Positions 1-9,944 are shown, numbered from the stretch's first letter. The stretch: DNA of 64,000 bases from Zerene cesonia (GCF_012273895.1 NC_052130.1:1612001-1676000), one strand, 5' to 3'. A program made the numbers and translations. Notes: generated by a model not told the origin, from the sequence alone.

Positions 1-16
1 CGTGCTCGACTCCCAC
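1..16 (-). mobile_element. End fragment of non-LTR-type element K
   Basis: The first bases match the 5' terminus of the element seen more fully at 10203-10468 and 43981-44308 (shared string CGTGCTCGACTCCCACA). The rest of this copy lies outside the window. The orientation is inferred from the other copies, whose A-rich 3' tails follow CTATGACATAA. Confidence 0.6.
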
Positions 17-29
17 ATACAAAAAATTG

Positions 30-290
30 CCTTTCATCATTTTGGAAAAGAGATCATAAAAGTAGTTTCTCGTGTTTGATTTTACGCGAGTATCATATAT
101 TTAGAAATTAAAGACTTTTTAACGGGTTTTAAACGCGATTTATTCATTATATTGAGGACGGGGAGTCACGGGGAGACTCCCCGTGACTCCCAGTAGTGTT
201 CAAAATGTCGGGTTAATAATATAATAAATAAATCGCGTTTAAAATCCTTTAAAAAGTCTAAAATTTCTAAAAGAGATCATTAAATATAAT
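30..290. mobile_element. MITE with long terminal inverted repeats and palindromic centre
   Basis: Two arms of about 50 bp are inverted copies: the left starts near 100 (TTTAGAAATTAAAGAC) and the right ends near 271. Both contain TTTTAAACGCGATTTAT. Between them lies a perfect 31-bp palindrome (161-191; 15-bp arms around one A). Flanking sequence with GAGATCAT on both sides and partial similarity to 9181-9240 suggests that the element extends a little further than the strong arms. There is no coding capacity. Partial relatives lie at 25497-25600, 55674-55790 and 38382-38408. The superfamily is not clear because I cannot fix a target-site duplication. Confidence 0.7.
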
Positions 291-349
291 GAAGTAGATA
301 GTAAAGAAGAGATGAATACTCTTACACTGCAGGACTGATATTATCCAAG

Positions 350-475
350 CATTGCTAAGAACCACCGCATCGAAATCTGCCCTCGGACAGCTGCGATGTC
401 ACAGACAGACACACGCATACGCGGCCAGAAATCCACAGGAAAATTTATCTCCCGCTTTAGCGGCAGGGGTTAAAA
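350..475. repeat. Fragment of a dispersed lepidopteran repeat
   Basis: The stretch CACCGCATCGAAATC, followed by ACAGACAGACAC and ending near GGGGTTAAAAA, resembles a repeat tail often seen across lepidopteran genomes. Only this degraded part is present here. Identification rests on remembered family appearance, not on a second copy in the window. Confidence 0.4.
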
Positions 476-785
476 ACAATCTTTTCTCTATACTAATACT
501 AGTTTAAATATTTACTTATAGTCCACCTCTATCACATTTGTGAAATATACACTAACAAATTTCCATATTTACAAAAACACAATTGTGACAGCCCTTGATA
601 TGACAAAACTGAAAACTCCCGGAGCACGCTCGCAGCCCTGTGCGTGACAGCAAAATGACGGTACATTAACAAAAAAAAACCTGTGCTGAACCAACAATAA
701 ATATTATTTACAATTACTCGCTTGCTAAGTCCAAAGCTATTCAAATAAGTCGGTCAAGTGTGAGTCGAGCTCGCGACACGAACAA
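476..785. other. Gene-free unique sequence
   Basis: A+T-rich sequence. A 70-codon minus-strand ORF (532-744) has no recognisable domain and no coding-like composition, so I treat it as chance. Nothing else is supported here. Confidence 0.5.
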
Positions 786-1015
786 AGAAGCTAAATAGCA
801 ATCGAAAAAATATTATTGGTCGCCCATCCAATTTATGACCGCGCCAAGCGCTGCTTAACCTCGATTTTTTTTCTGTTGCATAGGCAAAGGAAACAGATTT
901 TAGTTTTGATATAGATATATAGACTGATGACAGATGGAGAGACAGACAGGCAGACGAAGCAGTCTTAGTAATAGGACCCTATTTTGTCCTTAGGGCAGGG
1001 AATACTAAGAATTAT
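786..1015 (+). repeat. Degraded dispersed repeat with GACAGA-type tail
   Basis: The order here is ATTGGTCGCCCATCC, a run with CGCTGCTTAACCTCGAT, then GACAGACAGGCAGACGAAG and CAGTCTTAGTAATAGG. The same blocks occur in reverse complement at 9355-9560 (CGAGGTTAAGCAACG, then TTAGATGGGTG). The two are therefore copies of one dispersed repeat in opposite orientation. It is noncoding and its class is uncertain. Confidence 0.6.
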
Positions 1016-1552
1016 ACCTAGTTTCTAATCTATCTAATCTTAATATTATATTTTTTTAAATGCTAAGCTATTTTTAATAAGAAGTTATAAAAGTATAGCT
1101 ATGAAAGTAGCTAACGACTATAGATTTTAAACGATATGTCTGAAATCTCTATGTTTGATAGAAAACATCTTAAAACATTCATTAAATTATACTTTTGCTG
1201 TTTAATGTAATAAAATTTATCTTAAACTTGACAACTAGGTCACATCTCGACATAAATTGAGCAAGCTAGGGCACCTAATATGCCCCATACTGCCCCCCTG
1301 TTGTAAATGCCCCATACCCCATTTGGACAGTGTTCACAGTATAGACATTCATAAATTCATTACTCACCGAATCAACAAAGAGCTAAGCGTGTGTTGATCT
1401 TGTTTAAAATTATGTTTATTTAGACTTTATAGTTTAGGGTGGCCGGGAAGGCCTGTGTTAAATAGAATGCGATGGTGTTCTAAGTGAAGCTATGTAAGGA
1501 TTGGCCTACAGAAATAAGTTTTCAAAAACTGTAGTTATAGTATTATTATATA
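1016..1552. other. Gene-free sequence, with a C-rich fragment near 1275
   Basis: A+T-rich and mostly unique. At 1275-1325 the repeated phrase GCCCCATAC resembles the tail of the SINE at 38624-38838 (TGCCCCATACCCCA) and may be a remnant of such an element. No gene is visible. Confidence 0.4.
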
Positions 1553-1655
1553 CTAGACGCTCTTCCCGGCTCCGTCCAGATATCAAGATTCCTGTTTTAT
1601 CTTAAGGGAGCATTTAATCGGGATAAGTATCCTATAGCCTAAGTCAGGTCAATCG
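1553..1655 (-). mobile_element. Helitron B fragment
   Basis: Starts with the CTAG terminus and subterminal hairpin region (CTAGACGCTCTTCCCGG, then ATATCAAGATTCCTG) typical of family B. It decays after about 100 bp, so the 5' TC end is missing. A full copy in the opposite orientation follows at 1782-1967. Confidence 0.8.
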
Positions 1656-1781
1656 ATTCAATTTAGGACCTCCTTCGTTTTTAGAAACGTTGGTTTATAA
1701 GGCAAATTTATCTGTTTGAACTGAAATAGTATCTTCTAATATACAGTTAATTGATATACTATATTATATGCTATATAATTA

Positions 1782-1967
1782 TCACACTAATATTATAAAC
1801 GTGAAAGTTTGTTTGTTTGGATGTTTGTCCGTCAATCACGCTGAAACTGAACGGTTTTGATGAAAATTGGTGTACAGATAGGGTATGCGCTGACTTGGAT
1901 GATAGGATACTTATCAGGGATAAAACAGGAATCTTGATATCCGGGCGGAGCCGGGGCGAGCGTCTAG
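1782..1967 (+). mobile_element. Non-autonomous Helitron, family B
   Basis: The 5' end is TCACACTAATATTATAAACG. The 3' end carries the CCGGGCGGAGCCGGG hairpin and terminates in CTAG. There is no TIR or TSD, as expected for Helitrons, which insert between A and T. A 72-codon ORF on the minus strand and a 70-codon ORF on the plus strand lie across this repeat and are not genes. Confidence 0.88.
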
Positions 1968-2150
1968 GTTGCCACTCAGCGCAGCGCACTGCTTTCTCTC
2001 AGACATACACTCTACTAAATATTGCGTAGTTGGTAGCTCGAAGTTTGGCAAACGCGCCGACGGTAGATGGCAATAAAACCGTTTATTGCTTTACAAAGTT
2101 TTTCATTTAACCGAACGTTCTCGCATTTATTACGTAAATTCATCCTACTA
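1968..2150. other. Short unique spacer
   Basis: Includes a G+C-richer stretch (CTCAGCGCAGCGCAC) and a weak CTCF-like string GGTAGATGGCAA near 2064. The string has two mismatches to the core, too weak to call. No gene is visible. Confidence 0.35.
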
Positions 2151-2334
2151 TCCTACTAATATTATAAATGCGAAAGATTGTTAGGATTTGCGTGTGATTG
2201 TTGCTCTTTCACGCAAAAACTACTGAACTGATTGCAATGAAATTTGGTACGTAGACAGCTAAACAACTGGAATAACATATAAGCAACTTATTATCCCGAT
2301 ATTCCTAAAAACCGAAACCGCGGGGCGCAGCTAG
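2151..2334 (+). mobile_element. Non-autonomous Helitron, family A
   Basis: Begins TCCTACTAATATTATAAATG, preceded by A. It contains the family body (TTTCACGCAAAAACTACTGA, GAAATTTGGTACGTAGACAG) and ends with the G+C-rich hairpin GCGGGGCGCAG followed by CTAG and T. A small internal deletion removes part of the GATACGGACTTACGCGGG segment just before the 3' hairpin. Confidence 0.9.
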
Positions 2335-2394
2335 TATTAAACATAAATGCATTTCGCTACATGGTATGAAACTAAGACGCTGCGTCTGTATGCT

Positions 2395-2510
2395 TAGATC
2401 AAAATTACGAAATAGATTTTGATGGAGATTTTTTAATAGAGAGATTCAAGAGGAAGGTTTATATGTATATATCATAATTGCACCCGTACGAAGCCGGGGC
2501 GGGACGCTAG
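2395..2510 (+). mobile_element. Helitron 3'-end fragment
   Basis: Only the 3' part is recognisable: AGATTCAAGAGGAAGG leads to CGAAGCCGGGGCGGGACG and CTAG at 2507-2510. The same terminal hairpin type (GAAGCCGGGGC) ends a fragment at 20612. Confidence 0.75.
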
Positions 2511-2515
2511 TCCTA

Positions 2516-2724
2516 TTCTACTAATATTATAAATGCGAAAGTTTGTGAGGATGGATATATATGTTATATGTTTGTTACTCGTTCACGCAAAAACTACTGA
2601 ACCGATTGCAATGAAATTTGGTACGTAGATAGCTGGACAACCGGAATAACATATAGGCAACTTTTCATGCCGATATTCCTACGGGATACGGACTTACGCG
2701 GGTGAAACTGCGGGGCGCAGCTAG
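2516..2724 (+). mobile_element. Non-autonomous Helitron, family A
   Basis: Complete or nearly complete copy, with 5' TCTACTAATATTATAAATGC and 3' GCGGGTGAAACTGCGGGG ending in CTAG at 2721-2724. It sits 6 bp downstream of the previous Helitron 3' end, so the two elements are almost back to back. Confidence 0.9.
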
Positions 2725-3104
2725 TGAATTATAAATGTCACATGTTCCATAAACCTATCAATGAACAAAAAAGTAAAGTTCTGTAAGTCACTAAGTAATT
2801 GCCGATTAGATCAAAGGGGTAGTAATTGACTGCGAGCGAGGCTTAACTCGATTATGGACCCGGACCTCTAGAATTTGGATGCCAAAGGCTGTGTTGGTAG
2901 TATGTGATATTATAACTTATATTTCACACAAGAAAATTTCATATTTGAAAGCTTGTATGGCTGTTGGTCTGATAAAATTATATAGAAATTATGTTCATGA
3001 GTTTATTGATAAAATTATGTTGCAAATACTTAAAACATTTATTCAATTGTGTCAAAACGAATGAATCGAATTGGATTAAATATGTTTAGTAATGTTTGTC
3101 GCTT
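2725..3104. other. Gene-free unique sequence
   Basis: A+T-rich. A 61-codon ORF (2879-3064) has no motif and is probably chance. Nothing else is supported. Confidence 0.45.
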
Positions 3105-3170
3105 CATCATCATCAGCCCATCCCACTGTTGGGACACGGGCCTGCTATGCGGCGGGTTGTTTGTGGCTTA
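3105..3170 (-). repeat. 3' tail of a LINE/SINE-type element (L)
   Basis: CATCATCATCAGCCCATCCC, followed by CACTGTTGGGACACGGGCC, is the reverse complement of the tail seen at 7190-7320 (GGCCTGTGTCC-type phrase, GTGGGAACA). Such tails end in GATGAT repeats and are common 3' ends of lepidopteran non-LTR elements. Only the tail is kept. Confidence 0.6.
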
Positions 3171-3256
3171 ATCGTGAAAAAATACTAATTCAGTTCGGAT
3201 TAGATAAATCTAAAGATAAGTAAGTTTGTCATTTAGAATAACATACTACGATAAGA

Positions 3257-3345
3257 AAGGAACACGGAGGCTCCTTTCCCTTTTCTCACCCTTCCCATTT
3301 CTTCTTTGTTCCTGCCATCCTTTCTTCCATTCTTAAATGACCTCG
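3257..3345 (+). mobile_element. Element K fragment
   Basis: The pyrimidine-rich block CTCCTTTCCCTTTTCTCACC followed by CCTTCCC matches the middle of element K (43981-44308). Both ends are missing. Confidence 0.5.
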
Positions 3346-3522
3346 TTTAATAATTTCGGATACAGGCAAGAAAAAATCTATATAAAATTAAAAACATATA
3401 CATGTATAAGCTTAAAAGCATATTTAACTCTATTATTATATAAAAGGGGTTAAAACAGGAGTTATCTAAAGGATTGTACGGTTTTGTGTCTGCATTCATA
3501 AGTGATGGACTTAACAATGAAA

Positions 3523-3685
3523 TCTAATATATAAAAATCAATTGCTGTTCGTTCGTCTCGCTAAAGCTCGAGAGTGGCTGGCCAGATTTTTATAATCATG
3601 ATTTTGGTACATTTCGAATAGTCCAGAAAAGGTTTAAAAGGTATGAACAATACGGTAGCGGGCGAAGCCGCGGGCGGGAAACTAG
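3523..3685 (+). mobile_element. Non-autonomous Helitron, family D
   Basis: 5' TCTAATATATAAAAATCAAT and 3' CGAAGCCGCGGGCGGGAAA followed by CTAG (3682-3685). The internal sequence differs from families A-C, but the architecture is the same: TC start, G+C-rich hairpin, CTAG end. Confidence 0.82.
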
Positions 3686-4500
3686 TAAAGAAATAATTCT
3701 AAATATCTTGCGCTTCCTAAAGAAACTTCTAGACAAAGCTTCCACATCTTTGGACAGTGGAGCAAAGATCGTTCGATTTTTAAATTTGATGGAATATTCC
3801 TCACAAAAGATTCAAATTTACACTAAACTTTAGTAATTTTACACTAAAACTGTTCACGTGTTATCTATAATTGGTCAATCCCGTAGTTAGGATTGCGACG
3901 CTATCCTCAAGATAAAGGATATACTACGCGTGTAGATGTTAAGAACGAGCATCGTTCTACAGTGGTTCCATTTTCAAATTTGAATATGGAACAGTGGAAT
4001 TGTTCGAATCTTTTTTTTTTATTAAAGAATTTCGAACTAGTGGGAGTATTTTTGTTATTTCGTTTAATAATTATGTATATTTTTTTTGGATTATGTTTAA
4101 TTAGATGGTAGGTTATATATGAAGTTAGTTCATGTTCATTTAATACTCATAGTCCGTATATGAGGATAATGAAGTAAATTTATTATAAAACATAATTCAA
4201 ATTTCTTAACTTTATATAAATATATAAATAAATTGTCTGTAAATCTGACAGCATAAACTGACTAATGCAACTCATTTATAATGGAAAACTGGTTTCGCTT
4301 AATATTCACAAATTTTAACATAACTATAAACGCACAAACATAACTATATACCTTGTATTTATACGTGTATTTCTCTTCCAATCTATTTAATAAATGAAAA
4401 GCTATCGTTACTTCATCTATGCTATGTTTCAACTTTCAAATCATTGTTCTAGAATTTTTATTTCATACTCCTTCGATATAAATAAATACATATTATCAAT
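3686..4500. other. Unique A+T-rich block containing the 28-bp dyad
   Basis: No transposon is recognised and no gene is visible. The ORFs at 3893-4111 and 4394-4600 are unsupported as genes. The main content is the dyad of motif TTTGAAWWTGGAAY at 3965-3992, listed separately. Confidence 0.5.
3965..3992. promoter_or_regulatory. Perfect inverted pair of motif TTTGAAWWTGGAAY
   Basis: GTTCCATTTTCAAA abuts TTTGAATATGGAAC. Each half, read in its own direction, is an exact match to TTTGAAWWTGGAAY, and the two form a 28-bp dyad with no spacer. The halves differ only at the degenerate W position. A regulatory role is inferred from recurrence elsewhere in the window (8613, 13104, 22896, 29062, 31873, 32481, 32661). 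It could also be a relic of an unknown repeat. Confidence 0.45.
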
Positions 4501-4504
4501 TGTA

Positions 4505-5300
4505 AAGTATAGGGTTTGGCACCACTGTGGCGAAGTGCATCGGGCGCCGCAGTGCGCATGCGTCCTTCCTATCCTCGACCAAACAACCTGTTGCAACTAG
4601 GCCGGCGTGCACTAATGCAACTTCTCCGCTCCTCAATTACTAAATTCTAAATTCAAAATTTCAAATCAAATCCCATTCGGTGCGCGTTTCGAAGAACTTT
4701 TAAATATCGAATCCCGCGCGGTGAACGTTTTCCAAACGCCCAACACTGATATCGAAGATTTCTTATAAGTACGCTATAAGTGTCCCCGAGTTAAAAGACG
4801 TTAGTGAAGTGCCGTGGAATTGATTGCTGTATCGATTGTATCTATGTTTTGTAAGTTAGATATAGTGGGATTTTATATAGTTCCTGCAAAAGTTCCATTG
4901 TAAATTAGTGGCGAATTAAATTCGGTAAATAGGTTTAGTGTACCAACGTCGAGTCGGTAGTTACGACGGGCCGTGCAACAGGTTTTCGTCTGATGTCTTT
5001 TCCGGTAACTGCCAGTGTTATATTTTGCATGCTCGCTTTTGCGGATTATACGCTGCTACGTGTCCCAAGCCCGTGTCCCGGAAATTTGGGGATTTCGTTT
5101 TGTTTACGCACTGTATAATTCCGCGCTTCGCTTTGTATTCTGTAGTGCAATCGCTTTAATCCAATTTTTGTGGGGACTTTTTTTTGCGATTTTTTTTTTT
5201 ACCAGTGGGCGGGGTCGATCACTTCTTTTGTTTTAAGCCTCCGACGCGCCATCTTAGATCGGCGACAAAAAAAGTGTCATGGCCGCTTTCATAAAAATTT
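4505..5300. promoter_or_regulatory. Promoter-like, CpG-richer block with NRF-1/Ewg-type site
   Basis: This block is clearly richer in G+C and CpG than its surroundings. It contains TGCGCATGCG at 4553-4562, the palindromic NRF-1/Ewg core known from animal promoters, and a donor-like TTTTGTAAGTTAG near 4848-4860. Poly-T flanks (5180-5205) and the Pho/YY1-like GCCATCTT at 5248-5255 also lie here. Neither ORF (4938-5159, 5015-5236) shows protein features. A noncoding first exon is possible but unproven, and strand is not settled. Confidence 0.3.
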
Positions 5301-6149
5301 CCCAGTTTAAGACTTCCGTTTTGATCTCGAAGTTTCCGTGATTTTGAATTTGGATTTTTTTTGTGTTTTTCTTGTAATTGTCGAATTTTGTATGTGTGCT
5401 TGCTTATTGTAGGGTATAAGGCTTGTGTTTGTGTGAATATTTAAAAGTAACGTTTTTAACACTGACCTATATTCGGCAAAAAGCTGCGCTTAACTTACCT
5501 CATAAAGGTAACTCGTTTCGTTTTAACTTGATTTTACAATGTTTTAAACAATAATCGACGAACTAATTTTTCGTGACATGCTTGAAACAGTAAAATAGGT
5601 TAAATTAATGCTTTTACCGAATTTTATGGAACAAAAGATTTCTATTTAAATTTTTATATTCTTCTAACAGTTTAGTGTTATTCAAAGCAATGACGTATAA
5701 AATAGGGAACAATTAAATAAACTAATTTTTAAAATGCAAGTATAAATGCTATACAAACTTTAATTTTTTTTAACATTTTGTTATAATATATTTTATGGTA
5801 AGTAGGTAATTCTATTTAAAGCGATGACATAAAGGATAAGAAAATTAAATTTAATGTGTATTATAATTCAATCGGAAATTAACAAATTACATAAATTTAG
5901 TTGAATGTAGAATACAAGCTGTTACAGTAGGTACATGTTATATCATTCGGCTAAACAATCGACGTTTAAAATAAAACTGACGTATATTGTCGTGCTTGAC
6001 CTAATTCACATAGTATTTAATATACATAATACTTGTTAAAATTAGGTCACGTTTGCAAAGCAGATAAAACATACGCTTACAATACAATTGACGATTAAAC
6101 ACACTAAATCCTATCCTGGGAAATCACTAAATCCTATCCTACTAATCCT
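5301..6149. other. Gene-free A+T-rich sequence
   Basis: Holds a one-mismatch copy of the recurrent 14-bp motif (TTTGAATTTGGATT, 5343-5356). Otherwise A+T-rich unique sequence with no gene and no recognised element. Confidence 0.45.
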
Positions 6150-6315
6150 TCCTACTAATATTATAAATGCGAAAGTTTGTGATGTGTGTGTTTGTTGTTC
6201 TTTCACGCAAAAACTACTGAACGGATTGCAATCAAATTTGGTACGTAGACAGCTGGACAACTGGAATAACATATAGGCAACTTTTTATCCCGATATTCCT
6301 ACGGGATACGGAATT
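6150..6315 (+). mobile_element. Helitron A lacking its 3' hairpin
   Basis: Starts TCCTACTAATATTATAAATG and matches family A through GGGATACGGAATTAC, then changes to unrelated sequence. Exactly the terminal hairpin and CTAG are absent. Short repeats of TCCTA precede it (6132-6150). The 62-codon ORF across it is not a gene. Confidence 0.85.
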
Positions 6316-7189
6316 ACTTTAATCTATTTATCACTAAATCAACTTTCATTTAACGGGGATAAAAAGCGATTTTGTATCCAAAACTTAATAAGGTCAGGGT
6401 ACTCTATAACACATAATGAAACAATCTACTATTGCCGTCTTTACTTGCGTAAAACAACAGAAAGAAGAAAAATAGAACATTATAAATATTTAATATATCC
6501 ATACATAATGACTATGTAATAATCTTTTTAAACTTTGTAAATAAACGAAAAAACTGTCCCCAGAAATGGTGTAATCTTCTAAAGAAAAAACAATGCTTAT
6601 GCAAGCATATTGCAACGCAATCGAAACCTGGCGGTCTTCAGCCATTTACTGATACACCGTTAACCGTAACGCACGCGAACGACACAAAAAATAGTCAAAA
6701 CCGATACGAATATAAAGTGGGCTTAACTTTTATGCCTCCGCTTTGTAATATTTCAAGCCGACGGACGGTAAAAACTTTTAGGTTCCCAATAAATGCCTGG
6801 ATCTAGCAATAACCATATGTTACGGTTAGTGATGTACTGGATCCAGCAATAGCTCTGTAAAACCCGGCTAGACCTGTAGACTGGAGGTCTGGTCTAGAAG
6901 CTAATTGTTTTATAACAAGCCTAACAGCCTAAGTCTAGAAACTAATTGTTAGGCTACTGGTGCAAGTGTACCATGAATAGCTAACAATATAGACAGATAC
7001 ATTGTATGTTCCAGGTTGGAGGCAGTGTGAGTAAATGAGTCTGTCTATGTGTGTGTATGAGAAGTAGAAACTGAGACGTAGGTGATAGAAACTGAACTTA
7101 GGTTTAGGTTCTATTACTCTATTTTAAATGCTATTCTAGATACAAATGAAAATCCAATTTAAGAAGGATTATTTCGATATGTGACAACT
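6316..7189. other. Gene-free sequence with local duplications
   Basis: Unique, with G+C-moderate patches at 6620-6760. CTGGATCYAGCAATA occurs at 6797 and 6837, and GTCTAGAARCTAATTGTT at 6892 and 6933, pairs 40-41 bp apart. No gene. Confidence 0.4.
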
Positions 7190-7320
7190 GCCACCCTGGA
7201 CGTGGCAAGCGCGGTGGATTATGGTCTGAACCCTCATAGGAAGCCTGTGTCCCCGTTGTGGGAACACTTATGGGTTGTTGACGAATATAGATATAGCATA
7301 TCGTCATACATTTTTGTTCA
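7190..7320 (+). repeat. 3' end of a LINE/SINE-type element (L)
   Basis: GTGGATTATGGTCTGAACCC followed by TCATAGGAAGCCTGTGTCC and GTGGGAACA is a widely seen lepidopteran non-LTR tail. A reverse-complement relative is at 3105-3170. The body of the element is missing. Confidence 0.6.
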
Positions 7321-7374
7321 CAATGTCATCACCAATTGAAGCAGTGATGACCAATGTGCAGATAACATTAAATA

Positions 7375-7485
7375 AATAAAATCTTTATTTGCATAAAAAC
7401 GTTACATGTGCATGTATATGAATCCTTAGGCTCCCGAACTAGTATAATACTGTGTCTCAGGAGCCAGAGGCTTCTCCCAATTGTG
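7375..7485. repeat. Dispersed repeat fragment (M)
   Basis: AAATAAAATCTTTATTTGC followed by CTAGTATAATACTGTGTC and GAGCCAGAGGCTTCTCCCA has the look of a recurrent lepidopteran 3'-end repeat. No second copy was found in the window, so this rests on family memory. Confidence 0.4.
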
Positions 7486-7669
7486 TTCTTATTAATACAT
7501 TCTTAAACATTATAAAATTTTCTAAGAATTATATAAAAAAAATATATAATTTTTTGTTAAACATTGTAACACTTCAATCTGTATCATATTCATCTTTCAA
7601 TTGGTAAAATTAATGAAATTGGTTATTGCTTATAAAAAAAAGAAAAACTGAACATAACATTAAAAGTAA

Positions 7670-7730
7670 GCAAAAGGCTTATCGCTAGGTAGCGATCTCT
7701 ACCAGGCAACTCAAAAATTAATTGAAACTT
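7670..7730 (+). repeat. LINE 3'-end fragment (N)
   Basis: GGCTTATCGCTAGGTAGCGATCTCTACCAGGC has relatives at 24885-24925 (GGTCTTATCGCTGGAGG) and, in reverse, at 36040-36115 (GTCTGGTAGAGATTGCTG). All are short 3'-end remnants of one retroelement family. Confidence 0.55.
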
Positions 7731-7754
7731 TAGACTTAAATGTTGTATTAATAA

Positions 7755-7963
7755 CTAGACGCTTGTCCCGGCTCCGCCCGGATATCAAGATTCTCATTTT
7801 AATCCAAGGTAGCATTAATCGAAATAAAAAGGAGCCTATCAGCCAAGTCAGCTCATACCCTCTCAGTATACCAAATTACATCTAAATCCGTTCAGTAGTT
7901 TTAGCGTGATTGACGGATAAACATTCAAACAAATAAACTTGCACATTTACAATATTAGTGTGA
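7755..7963 (-). mobile_element. Non-autonomous Helitron, family B
   Basis: Reads CTAGACGCTTGTCCCGGCTC (3' end) through TTTTAGCGTGATTGACGG to TATTAGTGTGA (5' end, reverse complement). A near-complete copy. Confidence 0.88.
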
Positions 7964-8818
7964 TTAATAGCGTCAAGTTCTATTTTCGTTCTTTCAAATT
8001 CCAGTTTCATCATAAATTGGTACAGTGGGGAAAAATGTACAGATATACAGAAAAGTTCTAATTGGATTCGAAGTTATCAAAAATTATTGATAACGATGTT
8101 AGTTCGTCTCTCAGCCACATTTCATGTCGTCTAGACGTATTTTCAATTACCTAATATATATTTTTCACACGTTTTAAGACATTTGTGCTTTGTTTCCCAT
8201 TTCGATAAGTTCTTTTAAGCTTTTCAATTTAATATATATATTTCCATAATTTATTTAATATCTTAAATAAGAAATAAATTATGAAAATTTAGGACAAAAA
8301 GTTTAATAGGCTATTAGGGCTTTTATCAGCAAATGGACTCATTTATCATGGTAAATACTTAATTTTTCTGAAATTATCATATCATTAATAATAAGCAACA
8401 TTTATTATCATTGTCATGCTTCAAAATTTATAAAATATAATCGCACAAGTAACATTAAACCTCCTTTCATCCCCAATCAAATTCAGAAACATTGTTTTTA
8501 TGAAATAAAAACGTTCACCGTAACATGCCGTACTGGGCCCGACGTGGTCACCCGCCCGTAAACTAAACAAGACTAAATATATTTGGGCCTGACGTTCGAT
8601 GACATTCTTTTTTTTGAATATGGAACAACCGATATTGATATTTATACTGGCAGTTTTTTGTTTTTTTTTTTTCGTCATATTTCGTGAATGGAGGATTGTG
8701 TTGTACTAATGTGAACATGGAATTTTTGTTACTTGCAATTTTAATAAGGGTGTATTTAGAAATGTTTCCGATGCTGATGTTCTGTTAAATATAGGGTGTT
8801 ATTTATACTTACTACTCA
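7964..8818. other. Gene-free unique sequence
   Basis: A+T-rich. Contains the exact 14-bp motif at 8613-8626 and a small G+C-richer patch at 8525-8560. The 85-codon minus ORF (8421-8678) begins in a poly-lysine run made by poly-T and has no protein features, so it is rejected as a gene. Confidence 0.45.
8613..8626 (+). promoter_or_regulatory. Exact copy of motif TTTGAAWWTGGAAY
   Basis: TTTGAATATGGAAC, identical to the right half of the dyad at 3979-3992. It lies just after a poly-T run in non-repeat sequence. Function unknown. Confidence 0.4.
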
Positions 8819-9066
8819 CTAGTTTTTGCCGGTGGCTTGGCTCGGTTTTGAAGCCTAAATCTCGAAGTCACATAAAAACACAAAAAATAGAATGGGGATT
8901 TCTTGGCACAGTTCCCACTTCCGTGACATATCCAGGATAAAAACTTATGTATTTTCTCGCTTTTCAAACTATCTCTATATCAAAATTCATCCAAATCGGT
9001 TCAGTGGTTTAGTCTTGAAGAAAAGACAGGCACATAGACAGCTGCTGTCGCATTTACATTTGCAAT
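8819..9066 (-). mobile_element. Degraded Helitron
   Basis: CTAGTTTTTGCCGGTGGCTT (3' terminus) is followed about 150 bp later by TTCATCCAAATCGGTTCAGT and a 5'-like end near TCGCATTTACATTTGC. The order matches other Helitrons here, but the ends are eroded. Confidence 0.6.
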
Positions 9067-9119
9067 TTCAGTAAATTCGACATGTGCTCCCATTTCCCAC
9101 AATACTTTAATGTGTTTTG

Positions 9120-9354
9120 TCATCGATTCAGATCATTTAACAATAAAAATTTAAAAATTTAATTTTTTAAGAACATAAAGTATTTCCTTGTGTTTGATTT
9201 CACATGATTCCAAAAAATTTACAAATTAATGACTTAACGAAATACAGAACAGATGTCGACGGGATTTAACAGAGTACGACGGTCGAGAGAGCGACGTTCA
9301 AATATCAAAATCCGTTCAGCGGTTTAGTGGTGAAAAATATATCTCATCTAATAT
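9120..9354. repeat. Degraded mixed repeat remnants
   Basis: TTCCTTGTGTTTGATTTCAC resembles the MITE left flank (70-90). AAAATCCGTTCAGCGGTTTA resembles Helitron internal sequence. Neither is complete. Confidence 0.35.
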
Positions 9355-9560
9355 TTATAATAATCTTCTTTCGCTGACTTCGCTGTCCATTTGGCTGTCC
9401 TTCTGTTGTGTTCGTCTATCACCAGGCTGTACCTCAGGAACTATGATATTTAGACAGTTGAAATTATGTATTTCTATTGCCGCTATAATTACAAATAACA
9501 AAAATATCGAGGTTAAGCAACGATTGGTATGGTCGGAAATTAGATGGGTGAATCTTTCTT
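9355..9560 (-). repeat. Dispersed repeat, reverse copy of 786-1015
   Basis: CGCTGACTTCGCTGTCCATT, CACCAGGCTGTACCTCAGGA and CGAGGTTAAGCAACG occur in reverse order relative to 786-1015. The two copies are strongly diverged. Confidence 0.6.
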
Positions 9561-9745
9561 AAAGTTGCCCCTTCTTTATAAGCTCTTTAGCTTATTTATA
9601 TGGCTTGTCTGCTTATGCGACTTACACATATATATTTTTTAAATTGGTATTAATAACCATAATACCTAATTAGTTATTTTATTTAAACATTAACATCAAG
9701 TCGGCGATAAGCATTTATTTTCGATTTTTATCTAAAATAGAAAAA

Positions 9746-9944
9746 CTACTTCGCCCCGCGGTTTCATCCGCGTAAATCCGTATCCCGTTAAAATATCGGG
9801 ATAAAAAGTTGCATATATGTTATTCCAGTTATCCAGCTGTCTACGTACCAAATTTCATTGGAATCCGTTCAGTAGCTTTTGCGTGAAAGAGCAACAAACA
9901 CACACACATCCTTACAATCTTTCGCATTTATAATATTAGTAAGA
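9746..9944 (-). mobile_element. Non-autonomous Helitron, family A
   Basis: 3' end CTACTTCGCCCCGCGGTTTC (CTAC instead of CTAG), body with GCGTGAAAGAGCAACAAACA, and 5' end TATAATATTAGTAAGA. Full length but mutated at both termini. Confidence 0.87.

Noticed and set aside
2056..2075. Third CTCF-like site (GGTAGATGGCAA)
   Set aside because: Two mismatches to the core, so not distinguishable from background.
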